Below are positions 16,481-25,120 of a DNA stretch of 64,000 nucleotides, in pieces. Made by a program: the position numbers and the translations under genes. This stretch comes from Fidelibacterota bacterium (GTDB taxonomy: Bacteria > Pseudomonadota > Alphaproteobacteria > Rhodospirillales > Rhodospirillaceae): the NCBI GenBank assembly GCA_947475295.1, contig CANJLF010000001.1, forward strand, positions 143,623 to 207,622, written 5' to 3'. The first letter of the stretch is position 1. Each line of letters begins with the position of its first letter. The notes under the pieces were generated by a model. The model did not search any database. It saw only the letters and a list, made by a program, of their open reading frames with translations, and was not told the origin of the DNA.

Positions 16481-17575
16481 TTAGTACCCGCGCTTGACGT
16501 CGACCACGGAATACATTTTCTCGCCGGCGACATAGCGGCGCATGTTCTCGCGCGTCACGATCCAGCCGCGCTCATTCTTCAGCTCCGACGTGCCCGCTGC
16601 ATGCGGCGTGATGATAACATTCGCAATATCCCAGAGGGGATGGCCCTTGGGCAGCGGCTCGGGGTCTGTTACGTCGAGGCCCGCGCCGGCGATTTTGCCG
16701 GATGTCAGCGCGGCAATCAGGTCATTGGTGACGACACTCTCGCCGCGCCCGACATTGATGAAATAAGCCGTGGATTTCATGCGCGCGAACATGGCGGCAT
16801 CGAACATATGCAGGGTCTGAGGCGTCAGCGGCGTGGCATTCACCACGACATCGGCTTCGCCGATCATGGCCGGCAATTCGGCGGGCAATCCAATGCGGGC
16901 GACAAAGGGCGGGGCCTCGGGCCCGGCAAGGCGCGTGGCGATGACGCGCATGCCGAAGGCGCTCGCGCGCTTGGCGATCTCGGTGCCGATGCTGCCAAGG
17001 CCCGTGATCAGCATTGTCTTGCCGTCCAGGTCCATGACGTTGCGCATGTTCTGGGCGTCCCAGCGGCCGTCTTCCTGATTGGCCAACGCGACATTGATCT
17101 GGCGGGTAAGGGCCAGCAAAAGCGCCATGGCATGTTCGGAGACATTGGAGCCGTTCATGCGCTGTACGTTCGTGAACAGGACGCCGCCGTCGCGGACTTT
17201 CGGCGTCAGGCAGGTCTCAATTCCGGCCTGAAGTGAGTGAATCCATTTCAGATTTTTGCCGGTGGCCAGCAGTTGCGCCTGGCAGAAGCCGAGATAGGCG
17301 TCGGCATCTGGAATTTGCGCGAAGGCCTCTTTGGGCGTGCGCACGGCGGCGATGGTCACACCCTTGACGGAGTCTTGAAGCCAGGCGAGCCGCTCGGCCT
17401 TGTCAACCACCACAACAATTTTATGCGGAGGCGTCCAGCCGTTCATCTCGCGCACAGGCGCCGCGCTCTCCTTGAGACCCAATGCGGCGGCGACTTGCGC
17501 GGGAGTTTCCTCCGCGCCCGCCGGACCGGCCACAGTTGCGCACAATGCGGCGACCAGGATGAGGCGCATATTCAT
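16481..17575 (-). CDS. D-2-hydroxyacid dehydrogenase with a signal peptide
   Basis: 364 residues. The NAD-binding Rossmann motif GLGSIGTEIAKRA, the catalytic Arg in INVGRGESV, the Glu region DVTDPEPLP and the His in IITPHAAGTSE make a complete D-isomer-specific 2-hydroxyacid dehydrogenase. Unusually, the N-terminus (MNMRLILVAALCATVAGPAGAEE) is a clear Sec-type signal peptide, implying export although NAD(H) is cytosolic. The ATG at 17575 overlaps the stop of the upstream 65-residue gene (ATGA), so this start, with its leader, is well supported. Substrate unknown. Confidence 0.88.
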   Translation of the reverse strand: MNMRLILVAALCATVAGPAGAEETPAQVAAALGLKESAAPVREMNGWTPPHKIVVVVDKAERLAWLQDSVKGVTIAAVRTPKEAFAQIPDADAYLGFCQAQLLATGKNLKWIHSLQAGIETCLTPKVRDGGVLFTNVQRMNGSNVSEHAMALLLALTRQINVALANQEDGRWDAQNMRNVMDLDGKTMLITGLGSIGTEIAKRASAFGMRVIATRLAGPEAPPFVARIGLPAELPAMIGEADVVVNATPLTPQTLHMFDAAMFARMKSTAYFINVGRGESVVTNDLIAALTSGKIAGAGLDVTDPEPLPKGHPLWDIANVIITPHAAGTSELKNERGWIVTRENMRRYVAGEKMYSVVDVKRGY

Positions 17576-17769
17576 TTTTCGTCCTCGTACATCAGGCTGC
17601 GCATGGCGCGCACAATTTGCTCGCGCATCTTGGGGTCGTCCATGGCGTTCGACAGGCGCTCGCGAATCCTCGCGACGTTGCGCGCGGCGCGCTTTTCGTC
17701 GGCGGCGTCGGCCGTGATGCGCGGTGCGGTCTTTTTCGTGCCGCCGTCTTTGCCACTCCTCTTCGTCAC
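17572..17769 (-). CDS. small basic hypothetical protein (65 residues)
   Basis: Highly charged and helical: MTKRSGKDGGTKK... then AARNVARIRERLSNAMDDP..MREQIVRAMRSLMYEDEK. It has no membrane segment. GTG start at 17769, 10 bases after the stop of the membrane protein upstream, and its TGA overlaps the ATG of the exported dehydrogenase by four bases, so the three genes look like one operon. No family recognised. Confidence 0.6.
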   Translation of the reverse strand: MTKRSGKDGGTKKTAPRITADAADEKRAARNVARIRERLSNAMDDPKMREQIVRAMRSLMYEDEK

Positions 17770-17779
17770 TGATCTTCAA

Positions 17780-18049
17780 TCACGCATCGGGCCAGTCGCC
17801 GGGTTCCGGGTCAGCCAAGGGTTCGTTGTAAGGACCGCGATAGGGTTTCACGGAGGCCACCAGCAGACAGAAAACCGAATGACTGACGGCGAAACACAAC
17901 AGCACCGGCCACGGCGGAAGGCCGTGGAAAAACAGCACCGCCAGAACCGTCAGCACAAAGAACACCGCGACGGTCATCCATATGATGACGCGCCGGGCGT
18001 TCATGGTGCTGCCCCGAAGGGATGCGCGCGGTTTGGTCCAAGGAGACAT
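17780..18049 (-). CDS. small two-helix membrane protein
   Basis: About 89 residues with two hydrophobic helices (VIIWMTVAVFFVLTVLAVLF and WPVLLCFAVSHSVFCLLVA) and an acidic, Pro-rich tail (EPLADPEPGDWPDA). ATG at 18049 has GGGGTAGAG upstream; ATG at 18004 is an alternative. It heads the run of three leftward genes ending in the exported dehydrogenase. Function unknown. Confidence 0.6.
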   Translation of the reverse strand: MSPWTKPRASLRGSTMNARRVIIWMTVAVFFVLTVLAVLFFHGLPPWPVLLCFAVSHSVFCLLVASVKPYRGPYNEPLADPEPGDWPDA

Positions 18050-18128
18050 CAGCAACTCTACCCCGTCCTTGCGGCCCGCACGAGACGTTTAGTAATCCGC
18101 TGATTTTATAGCGGAATTCTCGCCATTC

Positions 18129-19388
18129 TCAGGTTTCGTTGGGATCGCGGATGGTCAGCGTGAAGCCGGCGGCGCGAATTCGGTCCATGACTTGCTGGGC
18201 ATGGGCGCTGTCGCGGGTCTCAATCGTGATACCTAGCCGCGCGGCATTGGCCGAGAGATCCAAGGCGAAGCGGCCGTGGGAGATCTCCAGCACGTTAGCG
18301 CCCAGCTCGGCGCAGATGCCGGCAATGGCGTGCAGCGAGCCCGGACGGTCGGGCATTTCGATGGACAGCGTCAGCACCTGGCCGACGCGCACGAGATCAC
18401 GCATCAAGACCGACGACAGCATGCGCGCGTCGATATTGCCGCCCGACAGAACCAATCCGACTTTGCGGCCTTTGAACTTGTCCGGATATTCGAGCAGCAC
18501 GGCAAGCGGCGCGGCGCCCGCACCTTCGGCCACGGTCTTGACCATGGTGGCGTAGATGCTGATGCCACGTTCGATGTTGGTCTCGGACACCGTGAGAGTT
18601 TCTTTCACCAACGCCTTAACGATCGGGATCGACAGCGTGCCGACATCGCGCACGGCAATGCCTTCGGCCACGGTGGCGCCCGTGCAGGGGCGGTTGCCGC
18701 GCGTCAGCGCGTTGATCATGGAGGGATACAACTCCGGCTCGACGCCGATCACTTCGATGCTGGGTTTGATGTCCTTGGCCGCAAGCGCGATGCCGGCGAT
18801 CAGGCCGCCGCCGCCCACGGGCACGATGATGACGTCGAGGTCGGGTACGGCCTCCAGCATTTCATAGCCGATGACGCCCTGACCCGAGATGACTTCGGCG
18901 TCGTCGTAGGGATGGATCAGCGTCAGGCCGCGTTCCTTGGCCATGCGCTGCGCGGCGGCGGAGGCCTCGGTGAAGTTCTCGCCTTCGAGCACGACATTCC
19001 CGCCGTAGTCGCTGGTCTTGCGGGTCTTATTGAATGGCGTGCCCTTGGGCATGACGATGGTCGCCGGGATGCCAAGCCGCTTGGCATGGAAGGCAACGCC
19101 TTGCGCATGATTGCCGGCCGACATGGCGATGACGCCGGCCTTCTTCTGTGCGTCGGTGAGCGTGGTCAGCTTGGCGATGGCGCCGCGCGCCTTGAAGGCG
19201 CCGGTGTGCTGCATGTTCTCGTATTTAACAAAAACCTCGCAGCCCAGCAGTTGCGACAGGGCCGGACGGTTGAGGGTGGGCGTGACGATGATCTGGCCTT
19301 TGGTACGTTCGCGGGTGGTGCGCACCATTGAAGCGTCAAGTTTTGGGGCGGCATCAAGTTCTTTAGTCTCTGAAGATGTGGAAGTCAT
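18129..19388 (-). CDS. ilvA: threonine ammonia-lyase (threonine dehydratase)
   Basis: PLP enzyme converting threonine to 2-oxobutyrate and ammonia, the entry to isoleucine synthesis or threonine breakdown. The PLP Lys is K66 in GAFKARGA; SAGNHAQGVAFHA and the phosphate-binding PVGGGGLI are present. A C-terminal ACT-type domain (SIEMPDRPGSLHAIAG to the end) suggests allosteric control. At 419 residues with one ACT-like domain it belongs to the shorter class (IlvA/TdcB-like), not the E. coli two-ACT form. Gene symbol given for the reaction; the biosynthetic or catabolic role is unresolved. Confidence 0.92.
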   Translation of the reverse strand: MTSTSSETKELDAAPKLDASMVRTTRERTKGQIIVTPTLNRPALSQLLGCEVFVKYENMQHTGAFKARGAIAKLTTLTDAQKKAGVIAMSAGNHAQGVAFHAKRLGIPATIVMPKGTPFNKTRKTSDYGGNVVLEGENFTEASAAAQRMAKERGLTLIHPYDDAEVISGQGVIGYEMLEAVPDLDVIIVPVGGGGLIAGIALAAKDIKPSIEVIGVEPELYPSMINALTRGNRPCTGATVAEGIAVRDVGTLSIPIVKALVKETLTVSETNIERGISIYATMVKTVAEGAGAAPLAVLLEYPDKFKGRKVGLVLSGGNIDARMLSSVLMRDLVRVGQVLTLSIEMPDRPGSLHAIAGICAELGANVLEISHGRFALDLSANAARLGITIETRDSAHAQQVMDRIRAAGFTLTIRDPNET

Positions 19389-19437
19389 GGCAGTCGGATC
19401 CTAGTAAGAATGGCAGACGATAAACGACGTAAGGCGT

Positions 19438-19460
19438 CCCGGTCTCTTTAAAGAGCCGGG
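19438..19460 (-). terminator. hairpin downstream of the FkbM operon
   Basis: CCCGG (19438-19442) and CCGGG (19456-19460) flank the palindrome CTCTTTAAAGAG with one unpaired T. It is about 95 bases past the FkbM gene stop and upstream of ilvA. There is no T run, so it may be a processing or Rho-assisted end rather than a true intrinsic terminator. Confidence 0.35.
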
Positions 19461-19554
19461 GGCGTAATTCGTCCGCTGATGATCCGATGCGTCATGTCCG
19501 CTGCATATCAGGTTCGGCCGCTTCCGACAAGCCGAGAGGCAAAAACACGAAAGG

Positions 19555-20313
19555 TTACCGAGGCTTAAAGATGAAGTTGTTAATGTAACCTTGCCGATCC
19601 TTGAAGGCCGCCCGGTTCTTTGCGGGATCGAACTCCGAGATCGGCCGCAAGCTGCCGTCGCGCAGGAAGAAGGCGTCCATACCGAAGGCTTGCACACTTG
19701 CCAGGCATTGCTCGATGCTTTGGCCGGTGTGTTGTTCTTCCAATTCCACCTGCATCACGGGACGTTCGCGCATGATGGTCTCGCGCGCGCCGGCCAGCAC
19801 GGCGGGCTCATAACCCTCGACGTCGATCTTGATGAAGCCGACGTTGTTAAAGCCGTAGGAGTCCAACGTGCGCTGGGCGACGCGGACAACCCCGGCGCCG
19901 TCGTTGCGCTTGCGCGGATTCAGAGATGCCGTCTGGTTGGAAAAGCCACCGCTGGTCAAGGGCACGATCAATTCCGCCGTGCCGACGCGGTCCGACAGCG
20001 CCACCTGATGAGCCACGACATTGCGCGGCAGCGTGCGGGTGAGGATGCGGTAAATTTTCGGGTTGGGTTCGAAGGCCTCGACACTCTGGCAGACGCGCGC
20101 CAGCAGATGACTGTAGACGCCCTTGTTGGCGCCGATGTCGACGGCCGTGCGGTCGCGTGGCACAATCTGCGGCAGGAATTTAAGCTCGGCTTCGCCCTTG
20201 CGCAGATGCTTGCGGATCAGCCGCCACATATAAAGCCGCGGCGGGATCAGCGTGTACTTCAGGCGCTCCTCGAACGTATAGGGCGGCGTCCAGTTGGCGG
20301 GCAAGTCGGTCAC
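19555..20313 (-). CDS. FkbM-family SAM-dependent methyltransferase
   Basis: 252 residues. The SAM-binding motif I TAVDIGANKGVYSHLLA, the acidic loop VEAFEPNP, and the FkbM signature FIKIDVEGYEPAVLAGA are clear. The family O-methylates sugars or polyketides. GTG start at 20313 overlaps the stop of the 44-residue ORF upstream (GTGA). It closes a leftward cluster with a glycosyltransferase-like protein and a second FkbM protein, suggesting modification of a surface glycan. Confidence 0.88.
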   Translation of the reverse strand: MTDLPANWTPPYTFEERLKYTLIPPRLYMWRLIRKHLRKGEAELKFLPQIVPRDRTAVDIGANKGVYSHLLARVCQSVEAFEPNPKIYRILTRTLPRNVVAHQVALSDRVGTAELIVPLTSGGFSNQTASLNPRKRNDGAGVVRVAQRTLDSYGFNNVGFIKIDVEGYEPAVLAGARETIMRERPVMQVELEEQHTGQSIEQCLASVQAFGMDAFFLRDGSLRPISEFDPAKNRAAFKDRQGYINNFIFKPR

Positions 20314-20444
20314 GGCTTGACCTGCATTAGGATATCGCGCGGCGAGAATACTTCCTCGCGCGCGGTATGCTCCGCCGGCACGGCCAGGATGACGCCTCCC
20401 AGCACCACAAGCGCGATTAGAAAATAAAGCAGGATCGTCGGCAT
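20310..20444 (-). CDS. small single-span membrane protein (44 residues)
   Basis: ORF from ATG at 20444 begins MPTILLYFLIALVVLGGVIL, one membrane helix, and ends with a charged segment (EHTAREEVFSPRDILMQVKP). Its TGA overlaps the GTG start of the FkbM gene by four bases, and it starts 45 bases after the glycosyltransferase stop. The helix and the stop-start overlap support it being real. No known family recognised. Confidence 0.6.
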   Translation of the reverse strand: MPTILLYFLIALVVLGGVILAVPAEHTAREEVFSPRDILMQVKP

Positions 20445-20489
20445 GCCACGGTCATAGTCCGCCCGATTGCTGCGCGCAAGGGTGGCGCG

Positions 20490-21536
20490 TCATGCGGCAG
20501 GCTTATGGGCGAGCATGTCTGATAGCACCCTGAGAGCAGTGGGTTTGGGCGCGTAATGCTCAAGGGCCCAGGCCCGGCCTGCGTCGGCGATGGCGGCCCA
20601 TTCGCTCTCCCGGTCCATGAGCGCGGTGACCGAGCCGGCGATGTCGTCGAGGTCGATGGGCACATAATGCGTCCAGGGCTCGGGCCTGACCGGCAGCGCG
20701 AAGCCGTATTTGTCGAAATCCAAATGAACCGTGAGGCATCCGGCGGCGAAGGATTCCCATAGGCGGAAACTGTCCCAGCGTAATACCAGTGCCACGGCGT
20801 CGAGACGGGCAAAGCTATGAGCCTCCGCGACGCGCGGATCGTTTTTGGAAAACCACGGATTTTGCGTGATCGGGCTATAGAAGTCGCCGCCGTAGGCCAG
20901 GCAGACGGTGCTGTTCAACAGCGCTTTGAGATAGGCGTCTGGCGCGTACTGCGTTTCATCAAGGAGCATGTGGCGCTGAAGCGCGGGAATATATGTGATG
21001 TCGAGCAAAGCGCGCAGGCTCTGATGCAGCGTGGCGCGGAAATTGCGCAAGGCCACGCGGCGGCGGTCCTTAAAGGCGGGGCGACTCTGCGTCGCGGCAA
21101 TCAGACCGTTGCTCAATCCGAAGGCAATGGGCCTGCGCGTACCGCCCTTCGCCGCAAAAGTATTTTCATGGGCTGCGAACAGCAGATGTTCATCGGGGAT
21201 ACGGCTGAAGGTGGCGGTGTCGCTTTGGTTGAGATAGGCGAGTCGGCCGCCGGCAATGCCGTCAAAGGGCGCGAACTGATTGGTGTGGGTAATGTCCACA
21301 ATATAGCCGGCGAACCCGGCAAAGGGCTGCGAGACCAGGGGCGCAAGATCGACATCCTTGAGCGGCATGGAGACCGGGCGTGAAGTGATCTTCGCGGTGC
21401 TGAGCTTCACAGGAATGCCGAGCTCTATAAGTCCTTCAGCGAGACAGCCGGCGTTGTGGGTCAACGGCCCGCCCGGTGCGTGGACGTACACGGCTTTGGC
21501 AAAGGCCTTGCGCAACGTGTCTTCGTCCATGGTCAT
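20490..21536 (-). CDS. putative glycosyltransferase
   Basis: 348 residues, no membrane segment. The C-terminal half has a pattern typical of GT-B enzymes that bind the sugar nucleotide (RWDSFRLWESFAAGCLTVHL, then HYVPIDLDDIAGSVTALM and a terminal helix). The N-terminal half is not recognised. ATG overlaps the stop of the upstream FkbM-like gene (ATGA), so both are coupled. Donor and acceptor are unknown; family placement is by pattern only. Confidence 0.6.
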   Translation of the reverse strand: MTMDEDTLRKAFAKAVYVHAPGGPLTHNAGCLAEGLIELGIPVKLSTAKITSRPVSMPLKDVDLAPLVSQPFAGFAGYIVDITHTNQFAPFDGIAGGRLAYLNQSDTATFSRIPDEHLLFAAHENTFAAKGGTRRPIAFGLSNGLIAATQSRPAFKDRRRVALRNFRATLHQSLRALLDITYIPALQRHMLLDETQYAPDAYLKALLNSTVCLAYGGDFYSPITQNPWFSKNDPRVAEAHSFARLDAVALVLRWDSFRLWESFAAGCLTVHLDFDKYGFALPVRPEPWTHYVPIDLDDIAGSVTALMDRESEWAAIADAGRAWALEHYAPKPTALRVLSDMLAHKPAA

Positions 21537-22558
21537 GGCGCAAGCACTACATTGCGGTAGCCGCCGTGGTCGAAGACGCGGGTGACGGCATAGCGCCGCG
21601 CGGCGAACCAGGCTTCGACGGCTGCGTGGGACGCGGGCGTGGTTTCGATCATGACCACGGGCCGCGAGGCTTCGATGACCGGGGCAGCGCCTTTGAGCAG
21701 GCTTTCCTCGCCGCCGTCGACATCGACTTTCAGAAAATCGACCGGGCCTTGCACGAGATCCGCCAAGGGCTGCATGGGAACTTTAGCGCCGGCGAAGGTG
21801 ACTTCTCCCCCGCCCGCGCCGACGAAAGCGTTGTGAATGGTCACCGCCGGGCGCGCGGGCGCGCTGTTATAGGACACCGTGTGTTCGATGAACGGCAGAT
21901 TGGCCGGATCGGCATCGATCAGCGTCAGCGCTTCGGGGCGCAGGGTTTTCAAGAAATAGGCGCTGTGATTGCCGAGCAGCACGCCAACCTCGACCACGCG
22001 CTTGATCCGCGTGGGGTCGAGAATCGTGCCGAGAAACTGCAATTCTTCGGCCTCCGTCAACATTCCGATACTATGAAATGCGCTGGACTCAATGGCCGCC
22101 GCGTTGTGGGTGGTGAGGTCGAAGGCATAGCGCTGCCCGCCCCACTCAAAGCTAACCTTGGGCACGTCGGTCATCAAAAGGCGCGCAAGCGCCCGGAAAT
22201 TGTCGAGATTGACTGGCGAGGCGATGGTCTTGACCGCCGATAGGGCCAGGAAGGCGTCGCGGTATTCGCGCCGTGAAAGGTGAGCAAGGCCCAAAAGCCG
22301 ATAGCCGTCGGCCAAATCGGGGACTAGCGTGATGAGGCGCTGGGCCGATTCGCGCGCGCGTGTTGCGGCGGGATCGCGCTGATCGGCGATCCAGGCGGCT
22401 TGCGCATGGGCCAGCAACAGTTCGACGTCTTCGGTGTTGCGCTGCAGCGGCCCAGCGACAACGTCGCCCAAACGTCTTAGGAAATCCCGGCCATTGGCCC
22501 CCTTGCGGTGTTCAGCCAACAGCTGGGCTTTGGTTTCAAAGGTGTCCGGGCCACTCAT
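21533..22558 (-). CDS. FkbM-type methyltransferase with helical N-terminal domain
   Basis: 341 residues. Residues up to about 130 are helical and TPR-like (LVPDLADGYRLLGLAHLSRREYRDA). The C-terminal part is a Rossmann methyltransferase: VVEVGVLLGNHSAYFLKT, LTLIDADPAN, and the FkbM-like FLKVDVDGGEESLLKGA. First gene of the leftward group with the glycosyltransferase, the 44-residue ORF and the second FkbM gene. TPR plus FkbM combinations are seen in glycan-modifying proteins. Confidence 0.8.
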   Translation of the reverse strand: MSGPDTFETKAQLLAEHRKGANGRDFLRRLGDVVAGPLQRNTEDVELLLAHAQAAWIADQRDPAATRARESAQRLITLVPDLADGYRLLGLAHLSRREYRDAFLALSAVKTIASPVNLDNFRALARLLMTDVPKVSFEWGGQRYAFDLTTHNAAAIESSAFHSIGMLTEAEELQFLGTILDPTRIKRVVEVGVLLGNHSAYFLKTLRPEALTLIDADPANLPFIEHTVSYNSAPARPAVTIHNAFVGAGGGEVTFAGAKVPMQPLADLVQGPVDFLKVDVDGGEESLLKGAAPVIEASRPVVMIETTPASHAAVEAWFAARRYAVTRVFDHGGYRNVVLAP

Positions 22559-22643
22559 GGGGGCATCCTAGGTGCCCGCATGAATTAAATCCATCGGCGC
22601 TTACTTGGATTGAGCCGGTTCGGCGTCGTCGGGCTTGGACGCG

Positions 22644-23027
22644 CTATGCCTGGTCTAAGTGATGGGCCGTGTTGGCGGCTTCCCAATTCTTGCCTTCGAA
22701 CTTCTTAGGCGTGAGTTCCGATACGTCGATATTGTCCAGGCACCGGGCGTTGACGTCGATTTTATCGGGATCGGAGCGCGGAACATAAAATGGATGCATA
22801 CCGCAGCTTGCGCAGAACTGGTGCCGCGCCGTACCGGTATTGAATTGATAGACCGTCAGCTCATCCTGGCCTTTTAGAAGCTCGAACTGCTCAGGCGGCA
22901 CAATGAGATGCAAGAACCCTTTCTTGGTGCAGACCGAGCAGTTGCAATCCAAAACCTCGGCCAAATCGGCTTTCACGCGAAAGCGGACCTTGCCGCAATG
23001 ACAGCCACCTTCATGTGTGGTGAGCAT
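22644..23027 (-). CDS. GFA/CENP-V family zinc protein
   Basis: 127 residues with the family's Cys pattern: [10 protein letters not shown] near the start, [10 protein letters not shown] and [10 protein letters not shown]. These bind zinc in glutathione-dependent formaldehyde-activating-enzyme-like proteins; the catalytic role of most members is doubtful. The ATG at 23027 overlaps the msrA stop (TGATG), so it is translated with MsrA; both may deal with oxidative or electrophile stress. Confidence 0.87.
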   Translation of the reverse strand: MLTTHEGGCHCGKVRFRVKADLAEVLDCNCSVCTKKGFLHLIVPPEQFELLKGQDELTVYQFNTGTARHQFCASCGMHPFYVPRSDPDKIDVNARCLDNIDVSELTPKKFEGKNWEAANTAHHLDQA

Positions 23028-23668
23028 CAGGCCGCCGTAAACGCCGGACAGGCGACGCTGGTGCCGCCGTGGCCGCAATAGCCGCCGGGATTCTTGGCCA
23101 GATACTGCTGGTGATAGTCCTCGGCGTAGTAGAACGTCGGCGCGGCCATGATCTCGGTGGTGACCGGTCCGTAGCCCTGTTTGGCCAGGGCTTTTTCGTA
23201 AGCCGCCTTTGAAGCTTCCGCCGCGCGCTGTTGGGTGTCTGTGTAAACATAGATGCCCGAACGGTACTGCGTGCCGACGTCGCCGCCCTGGCGCATGCCC
23301 TGGGTTGGGTCGTGCCCTTCCCAGAACTTTTTCAAAAGCGTCTCATAGCTAACCTTGGCCGGGTCGTAGTGAACCCGCACGACCTCGTTGTGGCCGGTCT
23401 GTCCGCTGCAGACTTCGCGGTAGGTCGGATTTGGCGTAAGCCCGGCGGCGTAGCCCACTTGGGTGGAGTATACACCGGGGATTTGCCAGAACAGCTTTTC
23501 CGCGCCCCAAAAGCACCCCAGCCCGAACATGGCGGTCGCGAGGCCTTCTGGAAACGGCCCCTTGAGACGGTTGGCGTTGACGAAATGTTTTTCCGGCACC
23601 GGCATGGCGTCGGCGCGCCCGGGCAGGGCGTCTTTGGCATCGGGCATTCTTGATTTGCTGAAGACCAC
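23027..23668 (-). CDS. msrA: peptide-methionine (S)-S-oxide reductase
   Basis: Repairs methionine-S-sulfoxide in proteins using thioredoxin. The catalytic Cys is in [45 protein letters not shown] and TQYRSGIY are signature segments. 213 residues is on the long side through an N-terminal extension (no signal peptide). GTG start at 23668 has AAGGAG six bases upstream. The GFA gene overlaps its stop. Confidence 0.95.
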   Translation of the reverse strand: MVFSKSRMPDAKDALPGRADAMPVPEKHFVNANRLKGPFPEGLATAMFGLGCFWGAEKLFWQIPGVYSTQVGYAAGLTPNPTYREVCSGQTGHNEVVRVHYDPAKVSYETLLKKFWEGHDPTQGMRQGGDVGTQYRSGIYVYTDTQQRAAEASKAAYEKALAKQGYGPVTTEIMAAPTFYYAEDYHQQYLAKNPGGYCGHGGTSVACPAFTAA

Positions 23669-23689
23669 GGCGAACTCCTTCCCGAAGCA

Positions 23690-25120
23690 TTAGAGCGGAC
23701 TGGACACCGCACTAAGTGGGGGTGCCTCGGGCGTTGCGCCATCCCAGCCGCCGCCTAAAGCCTGGGTCAGGCTGATAACCGCGGAAAACCGCGAAAGTCG
23801 GCTTTGCACTAGGGACTCCTGCGACGAAAAGGCCGCGTTCTGGGCGTTAAGCACGGTCTGGAAATCCACCGCCCCGGCGCGGTAGCGCAGCTCGGCGAGA
23901 TGGTAAGCCCGGTCCGCCTGGGTCGCGGCTTCACTGGCGAGACTGTATTGCTGGCCGTTGTAGTCCACAGCAGAAAGCGCGTTCTCGACATCGCTGAAGG
24001 CGGCGATCACGGCCTGCTGATAATTCTCCGCCACTTCCAGGTAGCGTGCGCGGGCGCCGCGTTCCTGCGCCAACAAGCGTCCGCCGGCAAACAGCGTTTC
24101 CGAAGCTGAACCCGCCAGGCTGTAAAAGAATGTGCCGGCGGTAAAAAGATTAGCCAGCGCGCTGGAGGCCGAGCCGCCGGAAGCGGTCAGCTGAATGCTA
24201 GGCAGGCGCGCGGCGCGGGCAGAGGCGACATCGAAATTGGCGCCCTTCAGGCCTGCCTCTGCACTGCGCAAGTCTGGACGGCGCACCAGCAGCGTTGACG
24301 GAATACCCGCCGAGACCACCGGCAGCGCCACATCGCTGAGCGCGCGCGCCTGGACCGTGAACCCCTGCGGTGCATGGCCTAAAAGAATTGCCAAGGCGTT
24401 CAAGGACTGCCGCTCGGCCAGACGTAAGGTCGGCAGCGCGGCGCGCTGGCTCGCAAGGGCGGCGCGCTGCTGTGAGAGTTCCAAATCCGACAGTACGCCG
24501 ACGCGCCGTTGGGTTTCCAGAAGCTTCAGAATGGCCTCGGCGTTGTTGAGACGATCAGTGGTGATCTGCTGGCGTTCGCGGGCCGACAATACTTGCAGAT
24601 ACGCAGTGATGACATTGGAGACCAGCGTGATCGTCACGGTCTCGCGGTCGTAAAGGCTGGACTCCAGCCGCTTGTTGGCCGAGGCCGCGGCGTTGCGGAC
24701 CTGGCCGAAGAGGTCGAGCTGGTAAGAGGCCTGCAAGTTGCCCTGATAGCCGACGCTGACGGTGTCGGGGCCACCGCCCGGCACCTGCCGTTGGCTGCGG
24801 CTGCCACTGAGTCCGGCAGAGACCGTTGGGAAAAGCGCGCCGCCGGCGGCGGTGGCCGAAGCCTCGGCCTCGAGCACGCGGGCGGTGGCGGCCTTGAGAT
24901 TGTGGTTATTCCGGACGGCCTCGGTGATCAGGCTGTTCAACTCCGGACTTTGAAACCGCAGCCACCATAATGGGTCGGGCAGCGGCGCGCCGGCGTCCAC
25001 GGGCATGCCTTGCCAAGTGTCGGGCGGGCTCAACGTCGGCGGCGTCATGGAAGCGCAGGCGCCCAGTGTTGCCAGAACAAAACCGCAGGCCGACAGATGA
25101 CCAAGCAAACCGCGCATCAT
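23690..25120 (-). CDS. RND/ABC efflux outer-membrane lipoprotein (NodT family)
   Basis: 476 residues, TolC-like outer-membrane channel. The N-terminus has a lipobox (LATLGAC) at about residue 20 for lipid anchoring, then two repeats of the coiled-coil/beta-barrel pattern ([43 protein letters not shown]). The ATG at 25120 overlaps the macB stop (ATGA). With MacA and MacB it forms a complete tripartite export pump encoded in one operon. Confidence 0.92.
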   Translation of the reverse strand: MMRGLLGHLSACGFVLATLGACASMTPPTLSPPDTWQGMPVDAGAPLPDPLWWLRFQSPELNSLITEAVRNNHNLKAATARVLEAEASATAAGGALFPTVSAGLSGSRSQRQVPGGGPDTVSVGYQGNLQASYQLDLFGQVRNAAASANKRLESSLYDRETVTITLVSNVITAYLQVLSARERQQITTDRLNNAEAILKLLETQRRVGVLSDLELSQQRAALASQRAALPTLRLAERQSLNALAILLGHAPQGFTVQARALSDVALPVVSAGIPSTLLVRRPDLRSAEAGLKGANFDVASARAARLPSIQLTASGGSASSALANLFTAGTFFYSLAGSASETLFAGGRLLAQERGARARYLEVAENYQQAVIAAFSDVENALSAVDYNGQQYSLASEAATQADRAYHLAELRYRAGAVDFQTVLNAQNAAFSSQESLVQSRLSRFSAVISLTQALGGGWDGATPEAPPLSAVSSPL

